From: Streptococcus infantarius subsp. infantarius ATCC BAA-102
GTDB lineage: Bacteria; Bacillota; Bacilli; Lactobacillales; Streptococcaceae
DNA length: 64,000 bases
Reading direction: 5' to 3'
NCBI RefSeq assembly: GCF_000154985.1
Contig: NZ_DS572688.1
Coordinates: forward strand, 62,001 to 126,000
This document shows, one piece after another, positions 38,511 to 47,103 of this stretch. The position numbers were made by a program, and so were the translations under genes. The first letter of the stretch is position 1. Every line of letters starts with the position of its first letter. The notes under the pieces were generated by a model. It was not told the DNA's origin and ran no database searches. It saw only the letters and a list, made by a program, of their open reading frames with translations.

Positions 38511-39839
38511 TTATTCTTTATGTCTGAGGTAGTCTTCTACCAGTTCTCGAAGCAATTCAGGAAAAAGCAGCTCAGCTTGATGTGATTTAATACTTTCAAA
38601 ATAACGGGCAAAATAATATTGATCAACCAAGACTAGACTAACAGTCTCCTTTTCATTCGTAACCTTTTCATTATACACTATTTTTCCGTTTTTGTAAGCA
38701 AAGCCACTCGTTAAAACGGCCCCAAATTCCTTACCGCGAAATCCCATGCCACGGATTTGTTGTCTTGCTAACAATTCTGCTTGCGAATAAACATCTTGAC
38801 AGATTTCGGCTAACTCATCAGTACTTACTTCTAGCCTTGCTAGTCGCATTTGATGCGGAAGCGAATGGTGCAAAGTATCTTTAGTAATGTCCTTAGTAAA
38901 AGGCTCTACAACCAAGCCAGAATTTATCATGGCAATATCTGCTTTGGCATAATCTTTCATGGCATCCATAACCAATTGACAAGACTCATCTAAACTCAAG
39001 TCCTCATCAAATTGCTTCACCATTTCTTGCCCTAAAAGCTTGCGACCATCTGAAACAATTTTTTCAATCCATTCTTTATCACCTGGTTTACTTGCCATAT
39101 GACTAGTTTCATGAGCGTGGATTGTGATATCAGTCATTTCATGATTGTCAAAGCTGAGATTAATTTCACCGACAAACTGACCGTATTTTCCTGCAGCTGC
39201 CATGTAAGTGCCATTAAGGCATGCCCCATCTTCAAAGACATGATGTGTATGAGCCCCAATAATCAAATCAATTTCTGGACAAGCAGCGGTGATTTTTTCA
39301 TCCCAAGGAAGACCCAAATGGCTTAATAATATTCTAAAATCTGCTTCTTGCACTTCCTTAATAGCAAGGTCTCTTTTTAAACACTCTAAAGGGTCAAGTA
39401 CCTTCCAACCACCTGGTTTATAAGTCAGATAATAAGGAAAAGTATAAGCTAAAAAAGCAATCTTAGTGCCTGCTTTCGTTTCATAAATCTTATAAGGCTC
39501 AGCCCAAGCTGGGCGACCATTGTCATCTTCAAGATTACCTAAAATAACATCAAAGTCAGCCTCTTGATAAACCTCATTTAACCAATGTTTTGCAAGACCA
39601 ATTCCTTCATTATTACCAATGGTCGCAAAGTCAATCTTAAACTCGTTTAAAAATTGAACATTACATTTTCCCTTACTGATATCTGTCATCGGATGCCAGC
39701 GGTCGATATTATCCCCAATATCAAGTCGAATAACTTCATTTGTCTCAGGATATTCTTGAAAAAAACGTTTGATTTTTGGATAATTTTCAAAATGAGAATG
39801 CCAATCATTCAGATGCAAAATCGTTAGCTTTTCTGTCAT
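38511..39839 (-). CDS. Bifunctional metallophosphatase/5'-nucleotidase family protein
   Basis: The protein has an N-terminal calcineurin-like phosphoesterase domain with metal motifs LHLNDWHSHFE, IRLDIGDNIDRWH, TIGNNEGIG and GAHTHHVFEDGA. A C-terminal 5'-nucleotidase substrate-binding domain follows. No signal peptide is visible, so it is probably cytoplasmic (YunD-like). I start at MTEKLTILHLNDWH (39839); an upstream in-frame ATG would add 23 unlike residues. An extended -10 ends 6 nt before this ATG, implying a leaderless mRNA. Confidence 0.9.
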   Translation of the reverse strand: MTEKLTILHLNDWHSHFENYPKIKRFFQEYPETNEVIRLDIGDNIDRWHPMTDISKGKCNVQFLNEFKIDFATIGNNEGIGLAKHWLNEVYQEADFDVILGNLEDDNGRPAWAEPYKIYETKAGTKIAFLAYTFPYYLTYKPGGWKVLDPLECLKRDLAIKEVQEADFRILLSHLGLPWDEKITAACPEIDLIIGAHTHHVFEDGACLNGTYMAAAGKYGQFVGEINLSFDNHEMTDITIHAHETSHMASKPGDKEWIEKIVSDGRKLLGQEMVKQFDEDLSLDESCQLVMDAMKDYAKADIAMINSGLVVEPFTKDITKDTLHHSLPHQMRLARLEVSTDELAEICQDVYSQAELLARQQIRGMGFRGKEFGAVLTSGFAYKNGKIVYNEKVTNEKETVSLVLVDQYYFARYFESIKSHQAELLFPELLRELVEDYLRHKE

Positions 39840-39845
39840 AGCAAT

Positions 39846-39854
39846 ATTATAGCA
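39846..39854 (-). promoter_or_regulatory. Extended -10 promoter placing +1 on the start codon
   Basis: TGCTATAAT on the minus strand ends 6 nt before the metallophosphatase ATG. Normal spacing puts transcription start at the A of ATG. No Shine-Dalgarno fits between. Confidence 0.55.
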
Positions 39855-39941
39855 TTTTCCACCCCAATAGTAATATTTCAGTGCCTTTACAAATCTATTA
39901 TCAACCAAAAAAGCTAGATAAAAAATCTAGCTTTTCAATAC

Positions 39942-40190
39942 TCAGCGACTATTTCGCTGTTCTTTTGCCAAGGAGAGACGTTTAACAAACATATAAGCAA
40001 TTCCTTGGAACATCCATAAGGAAGCATAACAAAGTACCCAAGCTGAGAAAGTCAGCCACTTCATGCCTAAGGTCTGATAAATACCATGACCATTTACAGA
40101 TCTAATAAAAATTAACAAACTAACATCTAAAAAGATAAACAGGGCTGCAATATTAAAGCCAATCACCAAACGTTTCTGCCAGTTTGTCAT
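39942..40190 (-). CDS. Small two-helix membrane protein
   Basis: I do not recognise this family. The 82 residues have two clear membrane segments (IGFNIAALFIFLDVSLLIFI and FSAWVLCYASLWMFQGIAYM) with a short loop and a basic C-terminus. The start at 40190 (MTNWQKRLV) is set by GGAGGAG 4 nt upstream. A longer in-frame start 36 bp upstream has no ribosome site. It lies alone between the metallophosphatase and sepM. Confidence 0.7.
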   Translation of the reverse strand: MTNWQKRLVIGFNIAALFIFLDVSLLIFIRSVNGHGIYQTLGMKWLTFSAWVLCYASLWMFQGIAYMFVKRLSLAKEQRNSR

Positions 40191-40274
40191 ACACTCCTCC
40201 AATCTATTAGTATTCCACCTCTTCATTTTAAATCATTGTAAACAATAAAGCTTAAGAAAAAGTTAACTGATGCA

Positions 40275-40313
40275 TCAAAAAACACCTCTTTTAGCTAGTC
40301 TAAAAGAGATGCT
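40275..40313 (-). terminator. Terminator of the sepM transcript
   Basis: CATCTCTTTTAG and CTAAAAGAGGTG pair around ACTAG, followed by TTTTTT. Confidence 0.88.
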
Positions 40314-40320
40314 TCTTGTA

Positions 40321-41377
40321 TTAATTTGTACTTCTTAGGTAATCAATCGCTTCTTGGACATTCTTGACAGGGACAATTTTCATGTCTGTATCAAGGTCTT
40401 TAGCAGCTTCTTTGGCTTCTTCGTAATTTGTCTTAGCATCAGGATCTTTTTTCAATGTTTCTTTATCGACTGGATTATTTGGAACAAAGAAAATATCTGC
40501 ACCAGATTTGGCAGCTGAGACAACTTTTAAGCCTGCTCCGCCGATATCACCAACAGAACCATCTGATTGAATGGTACCAGTACCAGCAATTTTACGACCT
40601 TTACGAAGGTCTTCGTTATTAACTTGATCATAAATATCAAGGGTGAACATCAAGCCTGCACTAGGTCCACCAACACCACTGGTATCAAAAGTCACATCGA
40701 CATCAGATGACACCTTGGTATGATCGACTAAACCAATACCGATACCATTTTTACCATTTGGCAATTCAATGATTTTACCAGAAACCTCTTTTGTTTTACC
40801 GTTTGAAATTTCTTGAACAGTGACTTTAGAGCCAAGATCCAAGTCTGCTACATAAGCCATCAATTCTTGTGAACTCTTGAACGTTTTACCATTTACACCA
40901 GTAACCGTATCAGCTAGATGTAAAAGTCCTTTAAAGGTTGAATTTTTGGTTACATTTAGGACATAGACACCTTGATAATCAAGCTTAACGTCTTTTCCTG
41001 CTAGGGTTAAAGCTTGGTAAGTCGCTGTATTTTGTGAAGTTTCCATATAGTATTGATTAATACGCATGTAATCTTCATTACTGTAGCCACCTGTAGTTGC
41101 AGCTGCAGTTGAAATTTCTGTATGCGGTGTTAACCAAGCATAAATTAGTTGAGCTAAGGTTGCCTGACTCACACTCACGGCTACAAAGTTGTAAGAGCCT
41201 TTGTCCTTATCAGCCTTTTTATTAACCGTTAAAACACTACGAACATCGTAGGCACCACCTGGCATTTCAATGTAATAATCAAGTGGATAAAATAAACTAA
41301 AGATGAGAAAAACTAGTTCCCACAGCCCCTAAAATCCACCATTTTAAGCGGTATAAAATACGACCTAACTTTTTCAA
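40321..41377 (-). pseudogene. sepM: SepM/YlbL-type PDZ-Lon membrane protease, frameshifted
   Basis: SepM-type proteases are membrane-anchored serine proteases; in S. mutans SepM trims the competence peptide. The C-terminal 315 codons are intact. They hold a PDZ domain (LHLADTVTGVNGKTFKSSQE) and an S16 Lon-type protease domain with the Ser in GPSAGLMFTLDI and a Lys in KVVSAAKSGADIF. From TTG 41377 the N-terminus reads KKLGRILYRLKWWILGAVGT, then breaks in a run of five A (plus strand, 41308-41312). Removing one base joins it to FLIFSLFYPLDYYIEMPGG. It lies 7 bp after coaD. True mutation, phase variation or sequence error cannot be separated here. Confidence 0.8.
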
Positions 41378-41384
41378 AATCCCT

Positions 41385-41882
41385 TTAAATGCGTTTAAGA
41401 TTGTCATATTTTTCCTCCACTTTTTTCACAACACTGTCTGGGACAAATGCTGAAATATCAGCTTGAAAATGTATCAATTCACGCACACGACTGGATGACA
41501 CATATTGCCATTCTGGAGAGGTGAGTAAATAAACACTCTCAATATCACTAGCTAGATGATGATTGAAGAAATCCATACCCCCTTCATATTCCAAATCTTT
41601 AGCATCTCGAATTCCTCTGACCAAATAAGCAGCCTTTAATTCTCTTGCCACATCAACAGCCAAAGAATCATGTGCTGTCACTACGCTAACATTTGAATAA
41701 GGTTCTACTGCCTCTTCTAGCATCTGTTTTCTCTCAGCAATCGTGAACAGACAAGATTTATTCCTATTATATAAAATCCCCACGTAAAGCGTGTCAAAGA
41801 GCTTACTAGCGCGTGCAATGATATCAAGATGCCCATTTGTCACAGGATCAAAAGACCCAGTCACCAAACCAATTTTAGCCAT
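41385..41882 (-). CDS. coaD: Phosphopantetheine adenylyltransferase
   Basis: CoaD makes dephospho-CoA from phosphopantetheine and ATP. The 165-residue nucleotidyltransferase has GSFDPVTNGHLDIIARASKL with the T/HxGH signature. RGIRDAKDLEYEGGMDFFNH and the ISSS-like VSSSRVRELIHFQADIS are also present. It lies between rsmD and sepM, the usual streptococcal order. Confidence 0.97.
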   Translation of the reverse strand: MAKIGLVTGSFDPVTNGHLDIIARASKLFDTLYVGILYNRNKSCLFTIAERKQMLEEAVEPYSNVSVVTAHDSLAVDVARELKAAYLVRGIRDAKDLEYEGGMDFFNHHLASDIESVYLLTSPEWQYVSSSRVRELIHFQADISAFVPDSVVKKVEEKYDNLKRI

Positions 41883-41913
41883 GTTGCCTCCATTAGTGAA
41901 AAATCATTTCTGT

Positions 41914-42453
41914 TTATCTAATATAAACTGTTACTTTACTAATTCCATAAGTTTTTTGCTTCCAGATACCAAAGTTTGAAATCTTTTCTGGCAAATCAAC
42001 TGATTTATCTGTTTCACAGACGATCATGACATCTTCAGATAACAAGCCTGCCTCTTCCAAGTCAGTAATATTTTTGACAATTTCTTCTTTAGCGTATGGT
42101 GGATCTAAAAATACCAAATCAAACGGTCCTTTGACCACTCCAATCGCTTTATTGGCATCCATTTTCATCAAATGAAATTGCTTTTCAGCTTTCGTCATTT
42201 TGATATTTTCTGTGATAATCGCTTGCGCTTGATGATTACGTTCCACAAGAACAGCCTCGTCCATTCCGCGTGAGATAGCTTCAATTGCTAAACTACCACT
42301 ACCAGAAAACAAATCCAAAACACGTCCACCCTCAAAGAATGGACCAATCATATTAAAAATAGCGCCCTTAACCTTATCAGTTGTCGGACGAGTAGTTTTT
42401 CCATCGAGCGTCTTCAAAGGACGCCCACCAAAATTTCCTGCTACAACTCTCAT
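41914..42453 (-). CDS. rsmD: 16S rRNA (guanine-N2) methyltransferase RsmD
   Basis: RsmD methylates G966 of 16S rRNA. The protein starts MRVVAGNFGGRPLKTLDG, shows the SAM-binding VLDLFSGSGSLAIEAISRG and the catalytic motif FDLVFLDPPYAKE. I choose 42453 because the family begins at this motif; an in-frame ATG 24 bp upstream is unlikely. An extended -10 (TGCTATAAT) ends 7 nt before this ATG and no ribosome site is visible, so the mRNA may be leaderless. Confidence 0.94.
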   Translation of the reverse strand: MRVVAGNFGGRPLKTLDGKTTRPTTDKVKGAIFNMIGPFFEGGRVLDLFSGSGSLAIEAISRGMDEAVLVERNHQAQAIITENIKMTKAEKQFHLMKMDANKAIGVVKGPFDLVFLDPPYAKEEIVKNITDLEEAGLLSEDVMIVCETDKSVDLPEKISNFGIWKQKTYGISKVTVYIR

Positions 42454-42582
42454 AAGAACCATTATAGCAAAAATCAACTAAAATGCCTTAAAAAATCTTC
42501 AATCATATTTACAGTCAAAATAAGATTTGATATGATGAGTGGGATATTTTTAATTATCAAAGTTTTTTTAGGATAAAGAAGT

Positions 42583-43425
42583 ATGAATTTTAAAACATTC
42601 TTTAAAGACAAGAAAAATCTTGCCATTACCATTTTATCGGTATTATTGATTGCTAGTTTTTCTAGTCAAGGTAACCAAAGTCAAGAATTATCCCAAGCAG
42701 AGGATAAGATTGAACAGCTTAGCCAAGATGTCAAACAAGCCAAATCAGACTTAAAAGATAGCCAAGATGAACTGGCTGATTTTAAAGAAGAAAACGCTGA
42801 TTACATTGAAGTCGGCAAAAAAGAAGTTCAAAAGACTAAAGAGATTGAAAACAGTGCAGAAACTGCCGTAAAAAATCTCGAGAAAGACCAAACGCAGGCT
42901 AATCTTGATTTAGCAACAAGTAAAGTTGACGCTGTTACAGGCGCTGACAAAAAAGAGAAATTTCAAAAGCGTATCGTAACTGTCAAAACAGCCATTGAAG
43001 CTAAAAAAGAAAAAGAACTAGAAGATAAAGCAGAAATTGCGGTTAAAAACCTTGAAAATAACCAATCGCGTGATAACATTGATGACGCTAAAAATAAAGT
43101 TAATGCGGTAAATAATTCAACTAAAAAGGAAGCCTTCAACAACCGTATCAACGCTGTCGTTTCAGCTATCGAAGCCAAAGAAGCCGAAGCTGCTAAACAA
43201 GCTCAAGAACAAGCCGCTGCTGAAGCTGCTGCTCAACAGGCACAGCAACAACAAAACCAAGCAGCTGCCCAACCAGGAGATACCACAACAGTTTACATTA
43301 CAAGAACTGGTAGCCACTACCACCTCAATCCAAATTGCCGTGGCTTAAATCGCTCAAAAAACACTACACCAGTTAGCTTATCAGAAGCACAGGCCTTAGG
43401 CTTAACACTCTGTGGTTTTGAATAA
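42583..43425 (+). CDS. Secreted/anchored helical-repeat protein with C-terminal Cys/His module
   Basis: Function unknown. The 280 residues start with an uncleaved-looking signal anchor (NLAITILSVLLIASF, about 12-26). A coiled coil (about 30-80) comes next, then two about 50-residue repeats beginning AVKNLEKDQTQANLDLATSK and AVKNLENNQSRDNIDDAKNK. An Ala/Gln-rich spacer leads to a compact end, VYITRTGSHYHLNPNCRGL, finishing LTLCGFE. That end resembles small Cys/His modules seen at the C-termini of some secreted Firmicute proteins. It is a tandem paralogue of the next gene. Confidence 0.75.
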   Translation: MNFKTFFKDKKNLAITILSVLLIASFSSQGNQSQELSQAEDKIEQLSQDVKQAKSDLKDSQDELADFKEENADYIEVGKKEVQKTKEIENSAETAVKNLEKDQTQANLDLATSKVDAVTGADKKEKFQKRIVTVKTAIEAKKEKELEDKAEIAVKNLENNQSRDNIDDAKNKVNAVNNSTKKEAFNNRINAVVSAIEAKEAEAAKQAQEQAAAEAAAQQAQQQQNQAAAQPGDTTTVYITRTGSHYHLNPNCRGLNRSKNTTPVSLSEAQALGLTLCGFE

Positions 43426-43436
43426 TAGATTATTTT

Positions 43437-43467
43437 AAGTCGTTAGAGATTACTCTAGCGGCTTTTT
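43437..43467 (+). terminator. Terminator between the paralogous genes
   Basis: GTCGTTAGAG-ATTA-CTCTAGCGGC is followed by TTTTTTAT. Confidence 0.85.
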
Positions 43468-43597
43468 TATAGTATTTTTTACGAAAACATTTTTTGCTTA
43501 ATTTTTCCTTAAAAAGAGATTTACAGAATTATTCCAAAATGGTATTCTTTTAGTGTAAAAATTTTATCATTCAAAGTTTTTTCAGGAGGAATCAAAC

Positions 43598-44338
43598 ATG
43601 AAGAAGAAAATGAAACTCGCCATATTATTAATGGCAACTGCCATCATCGGAGTCTCTCAAGACCAAGGATTTTTAACAACATCAGTCGAAAACAATCATG
43701 TTGTTTTAGCGGATACTAAGTCTAAAAGTAAAACCACCAAAAAAGACGATAAAGCTACTAAAGCAGCAAAAAAAGCTGTTAAACAACTTGAAAAGGATCA
43801 GACCCAAGAAAATCTTGATTTAGCTACCAAAAAAGTTAAAGCCGTAAAAAATAAGAAAGTCAAAAAACAGCTTAAAAAACGTATCGCAACTGTCAAGACT
43901 GCAATAGAAACACAAAAACAAGAAGAGACAGCTCAGGCAGCGGCTGAAACTGCTGTTGCAAACTTAGAAGCTAATCAAACTCGTGAAAACGTTGATGACG
44001 CTAAAAATATGGTTAATGCTGTAGCAGATTCAGCTAAAAAAGAAGCCTTCAATAACCGTATCAACGCTGTCGTTTCAGCAATTGATGCCAAAGAAGCCGA
44101 AGCTGCTCGTCAAGCTGAGGAAGCAAGAAAAGCTGAAGAAGCTAGACAAGCACAAGAACAAGCTGCCGCTGAAGCTGCTCGTCAAGCACAGGAACAAGCC
44201 GCTGCTGCCGCTCAACAAGCGCAACAACAAGAACAAGCTGCTGGTGGATATAAAAGAGATTATCGCGGTAGATGGCACCGCCCAAATGGACAATACGCTT
44301 CAAAAGCTGAAATTGCTGCAGCAGGTCTTCCTTGGTAA
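43598..44338 (+). CDS. Secreted helical-repeat protein, paralogue of the preceding gene
   Basis: The 246 residues carry a cleavable signal peptide (KLAILLMATAIIGVSQ). The same two helical repeats follow (AVKQLEKDQTQENLDLATKK and AVANLEANQTRENVDDAKNM), then an Ala/Gln/Glu-rich region with tandem AEEARKAEEARQAQEQ units. The C-terminus is different: GRWHRPNGQYASKAEIAAAG, ending LPW. It has its own ribosome site (AGGAGG) and terminator. Both genes share ATCAAAGTTTTTT in the leader, suggesting duplication including the regulatory region. Role unknown; cell-surface or secreted. Confidence 0.75.
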   Translation: MKKKMKLAILLMATAIIGVSQDQGFLTTSVENNHVVLADTKSKSKTTKKDDKATKAAKKAVKQLEKDQTQENLDLATKKVKAVKNKKVKKQLKKRIATVKTAIETQKQEETAQAAAETAVANLEANQTRENVDDAKNMVNAVADSAKKEAFNNRINAVVSAIDAKEAEAARQAEEARKAEEARQAQEQAAAEAARQAQEQAAAAAQQAQQQEQAAGGYKRDYRGRWHRPNGQYASKAEIAAAGLPW

Positions 44339-44360
44339 GCAATTTAAATAATTTTACAAA

Positions 44361-44392
44361 AGTTGTTAGAAAATCGCTCTAACAACTTTTTC
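44361..44392 (+). terminator. Terminator of the second paralogue
   Basis: AGTTGTTAGA pairs with TCTAACAACT around a 7-base loop, followed by TTTTTC. Confidence 0.88.
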
Positions 44393-44408
44393 TATTTCCA
44401 AAATCAAA

Positions 44409-44437
44409 AAGCCGACTAGTTATCCTAGCCGACTTTT
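44409..44437 (-). terminator. Terminator of asnA
   Basis: On the minus strand GTCGGCTAG pairs with CTAGTCGGC (two G-T pairs), followed by TTTTTG. Confidence 0.75.
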
Positions 44438-44466
44438 CTTAGTCCTTAAAATAAGATTTCTTCTAC

Positions 44467-45459
44467 TTAAAGAATATTTTCGTAAGTGTCACGAACTTCT
44501 TTTGGCCAAACACTTGATTGAACTTCACCAATGTGTTTCTTACGAAGTAAGAACATTGCCATACGTGATTGACCGATACCACCACCAATTGTAAGTGGGA
44601 AGAGACCATTGAGAAGAGCTTTATGCCATTCTAATTGCAAACGGTCTTCGTCACCAGTGATTTTAACTTGACGTTTAAGAGCTTCTTCGTCAACACGAAT
44701 ACCCATTGATGACAATTCAAAAGCTGAGCCAAGCACTTCGTTCCAAACAATAATATCACCGTTAAGACCATGGTATCCATTTTCAGATTCAGAAGTCCAG
44801 TCATCGTAGTCAGGTGCACGACCATCGTGGCGTTGACCATCTGGCAAAATACCACCAATACCAATAAGGAAAATCGCACCGAATTCTTTAGCAGCAGCAT
44901 TTTCACGTTCTTTTGGTGTCAAATCTGGGTAACGTTCTACCAATTCTTCTGTGTGAATAAAAGTGATTTTCTTAGGCAAAACAGCTTCAATATCAAAACG
45001 AGCTTCTACTGCCAATTCTGTCAAACGAATAGCTTTATAAACTTGTTCAACTGTTTCTTTCAAGTATTCGATGTTGCGACGACCATTTGGAATAACTTTT
45101 TCCCAATCCCATTGGTCGACATAAATAGAGTGGATTGGGTCTAATTCTTCTTCATCTGGACGGAGAGCTTTCATATGTACGAAAAGCCCTTCTCCTTCAT
45201 TGAAGCCGAAACGTGCTAAGGTATGACGTTTCCACTTAGCAAGTGAATGAACAACTTCATATTCAGCATTAGGAATACGTTTAACGTGCACAGATACAGG
45301 ATGTTCAACGCCGTTCAAATTATCTTGCATACCATCCCCGACCTGGCTAAGAATAGGTCCTTGCACTTCAACGATGCCAAGTTTATCAATCAAATATTGA
45401 GTAAAAGTATTCTTGACAAAAGAAATCTCCTGCTGTTGATGAATAAAGCTTTTCTTCAT
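44467..45459 (-). CDS. asnA: Aspartate--ammonia ligase
   Basis: AsnA makes asparagine from aspartate and ammonia with ATP, on a class II aminoacyl-tRNA synthetase-like fold. The 330 residues match the family length. Motifs include [61 protein letters not shown] and the C-terminal [30 protein letters not shown] precedes the ATG. Unlike some lactic acid bacteria, no T-box is visible in the roughly 330-bp upstream region. Confidence 0.96.
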   Translation of the reverse strand: MKKSFIHQQQEISFVKNTFTQYLIDKLGIVEVQGPILSQVGDGMQDNLNGVEHPVSVHVKRIPNAEYEVVHSLAKWKRHTLARFGFNEGEGLFVHMKALRPDEEELDPIHSIYVDQWDWEKVIPNGRRNIEYLKETVEQVYKAIRLTELAVEARFDIEAVLPKKITFIHTEELVERYPDLTPKERENAAAKEFGAIFLIGIGGILPDGQRHDGRAPDYDDWTSESENGYHGLNGDIIVWNEVLGSAFELSSMGIRVDEEALKRQVKITGDEDRLQLEWHKALLNGLFPLTIGGGIGQSRMAMFLLRKKHIGEVQSSVWPKEVRDTYENIL

Positions 45460-45793
45460 ATGCTCCTCCTTAAAAAATTTTTTTAAATTTGAAATACCAA
45501 AATGATAGTGAGTAATAGTGAGGTTTATTTTGTATTTCGTGATCGCTTTACAACGATAGAGCTATTATACACCTATGTTTTTAAAAAATAAACACTTTTT
45601 TCAAATTTTCGCAATATTTTTATTTTTATGTTAGATAATCTAACAAAGAATGGAAATTTGGCCATTTATAGGCATTTTTTAACCTCAAAATTTACTTGAA
45701 AGATTAAAAATATTGAACCATCAAAACAAAAAAACAGCTTTAATTTTTTCTAATAATTAAACTGTTGTCGAAATAGTATTTAAATATAGAAAG
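45460..45793. other. asnA upstream region and MFS gene terminator
   Basis: No gene is seen here. The asnA promoter probably uses TATAAT at about 45562-45567 (minus strand), leaving a leader of about 95 nt. A perfect 15-bp palindrome, GTTAGATAATCTAAC, lies near 45629-45643. An imperfect stem with a T-run at 45727-45771 ends the minus-strand MFS transcript. Confidence 0.55.
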
Positions 45794-46999
45794 TTATCCA
45801 TTACTTTGTAATAACCTCAAGAAAATAAGGCTCAGTATCATAACAGAAATGCCAAGATAGAGAAGATTTCCAGGATTGCTTGGACTAAAAATGATTGTAA
45901 AAAGAGCTGTTCCAAGGGGCATAAATAAAATAGCAACCGTAAAAACAATTCCTAACACTCGTCCCAGATATTCACTAGCGACTTCTCTTTGAACTAAAGA
46001 AAAAGAATGAATGTTAAATAAGGTCATAAAAATCCCAGAACCAACAGGCGATAAAACCATTAAGAAAAGCTCTGCTTTCACAAAATAAAGTACAGGAGCA
46101 AGTGCGACAAAACCACCAAAGACAAATAATATAGCCATTAATTGACCAGTTGATAATTTTCGTCTCATTTTTCCACTAACCACCGCTCCAATCACTCCGC
46201 CAATAGCTTCTGCGGTCAAAAAAGTAGCATAAATATCTCCAGTGATTTTTGGAAACATTTGATTCCCATAAGGAAGTAGGAGGCTGTAACCTGCCATGAA
46301 AAAATTGACTCCAGCTGATAGAGCAATCAAGAGATAAATCTGACGATTACAGATAACATACTTAAAGCCACTAACTAAATCGTCGAAGATGACCTTGACT
46401 GAAAAATCATCGTTCTTACTCGTCTCTTCTAAAATGGGTTGAACAAAAACAACAATCAAAGCCGATAATAAAAACGACATGCCATCTAAAATCAAAGCAC
46501 CATTGATACCAATCACATGATAAATCCCTAAAGCAAGCATTGGAACAATGATTTTAACCAGCGTAGCAACCGTTTGTAGATAAGAATTAACTAATGTAAT
46601 CTGCTCTTTTTCAACGATTTCTTTGGTAAAAGCATTATAAGCTGGTGTCGAAAATGCTGACAAAAGTGCTAGTAAAGCATTGGTTAAAATGACCGCATAG
46701 ATGAGCCAAGTTTGCTTGGAAATAAGAGACAAGCACAGACAAATTAAGCCACTCAAAAAATCACTTAAAATGATAATTTTCTTTCGTCTGAAACGGTCCG
46801 CAATCACTCCACCAAATAAATTAAACAGGGCTCCAATGACATTTTCAAGTGCTTGATAAACTCCTACCAAAACCATTGATTTCACGTTCATACTCGCTAA
46901 AAACGAATTATTCACATAATCAAATAAAGTATCACCTATCTTTGAAATCGTACTGCTCGTTACTAAAAGACCTGTATTTTTTCGTTCGATTTTCCTCAT
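45794..46999 (-). CDS. MFS transporter
   Basis: The protein has 12 membrane segments of the MFS_3 type, like macrolide-efflux Mef-related proteins. The loop motif ADRFRRKKIIILSDFLSGL lies between TM2 and TM3. The central loop LEETSKNDDFSVKVIFDDLV splits two six-helix halves. I start at MRKIERKNTGLLV (46999) because GAGAGGTG lies 4 nt upstream. The in-frame ATG 36 bp further up lacks a ribosome site. Substrate unknown. Confidence 0.88.
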   Translation of the reverse strand: MRKIERKNTGLLVTSSTISKIGDTLFDYVNNSFLASMNVKSMVLVGVYQALENVIGALFNLFGGVIADRFRRKKIIILSDFLSGLICLCLSLISKQTWLIYAVILTNALLALLSAFSTPAYNAFTKEIVEKEQITLVNSYLQTVATLVKIIVPMLALGIYHVIGINGALILDGMSFLLSALIVVFVQPILEETSKNDDFSVKVIFDDLVSGFKYVICNRQIYLLIALSAGVNFFMAGYSLLLPYGNQMFPKITGDIYATFLTAEAIGGVIGAVVSGKMRRKLSTGQLMAILFVFGGFVALAPVLYFVKAELFLMVLSPVGSGIFMTLFNIHSFSLVQREVASEYLGRVLGIVFTVAILFMPLGTALFTIIFSPSNPGNLLYLGISVMILSLIFLRLLQSNG

Positions 47000-47103
47000 A
47001 AACACCTCTCGATTGTTAGATAGTATACTCTTCAAAAGTTATTTTTGCAATATTCTTTCAATTTTATTTTCAAAAAAAGACCGCACCTAACGGTACGGCT
47101 TAT

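Noticed and set aside
42963-44342. Minus-strand Ser/Leu-rich and plus-strand Lys/Leu-rich frames over the paralogous surface genes
   Set aside because: They arise from the low-complexity Ala/Gln/Lys codons of the real genes.
45460-45793. T-box for asnA
   Set aside because: No GGTGGTACCGCG-type motif or terminator pair is present upstream of asnA.
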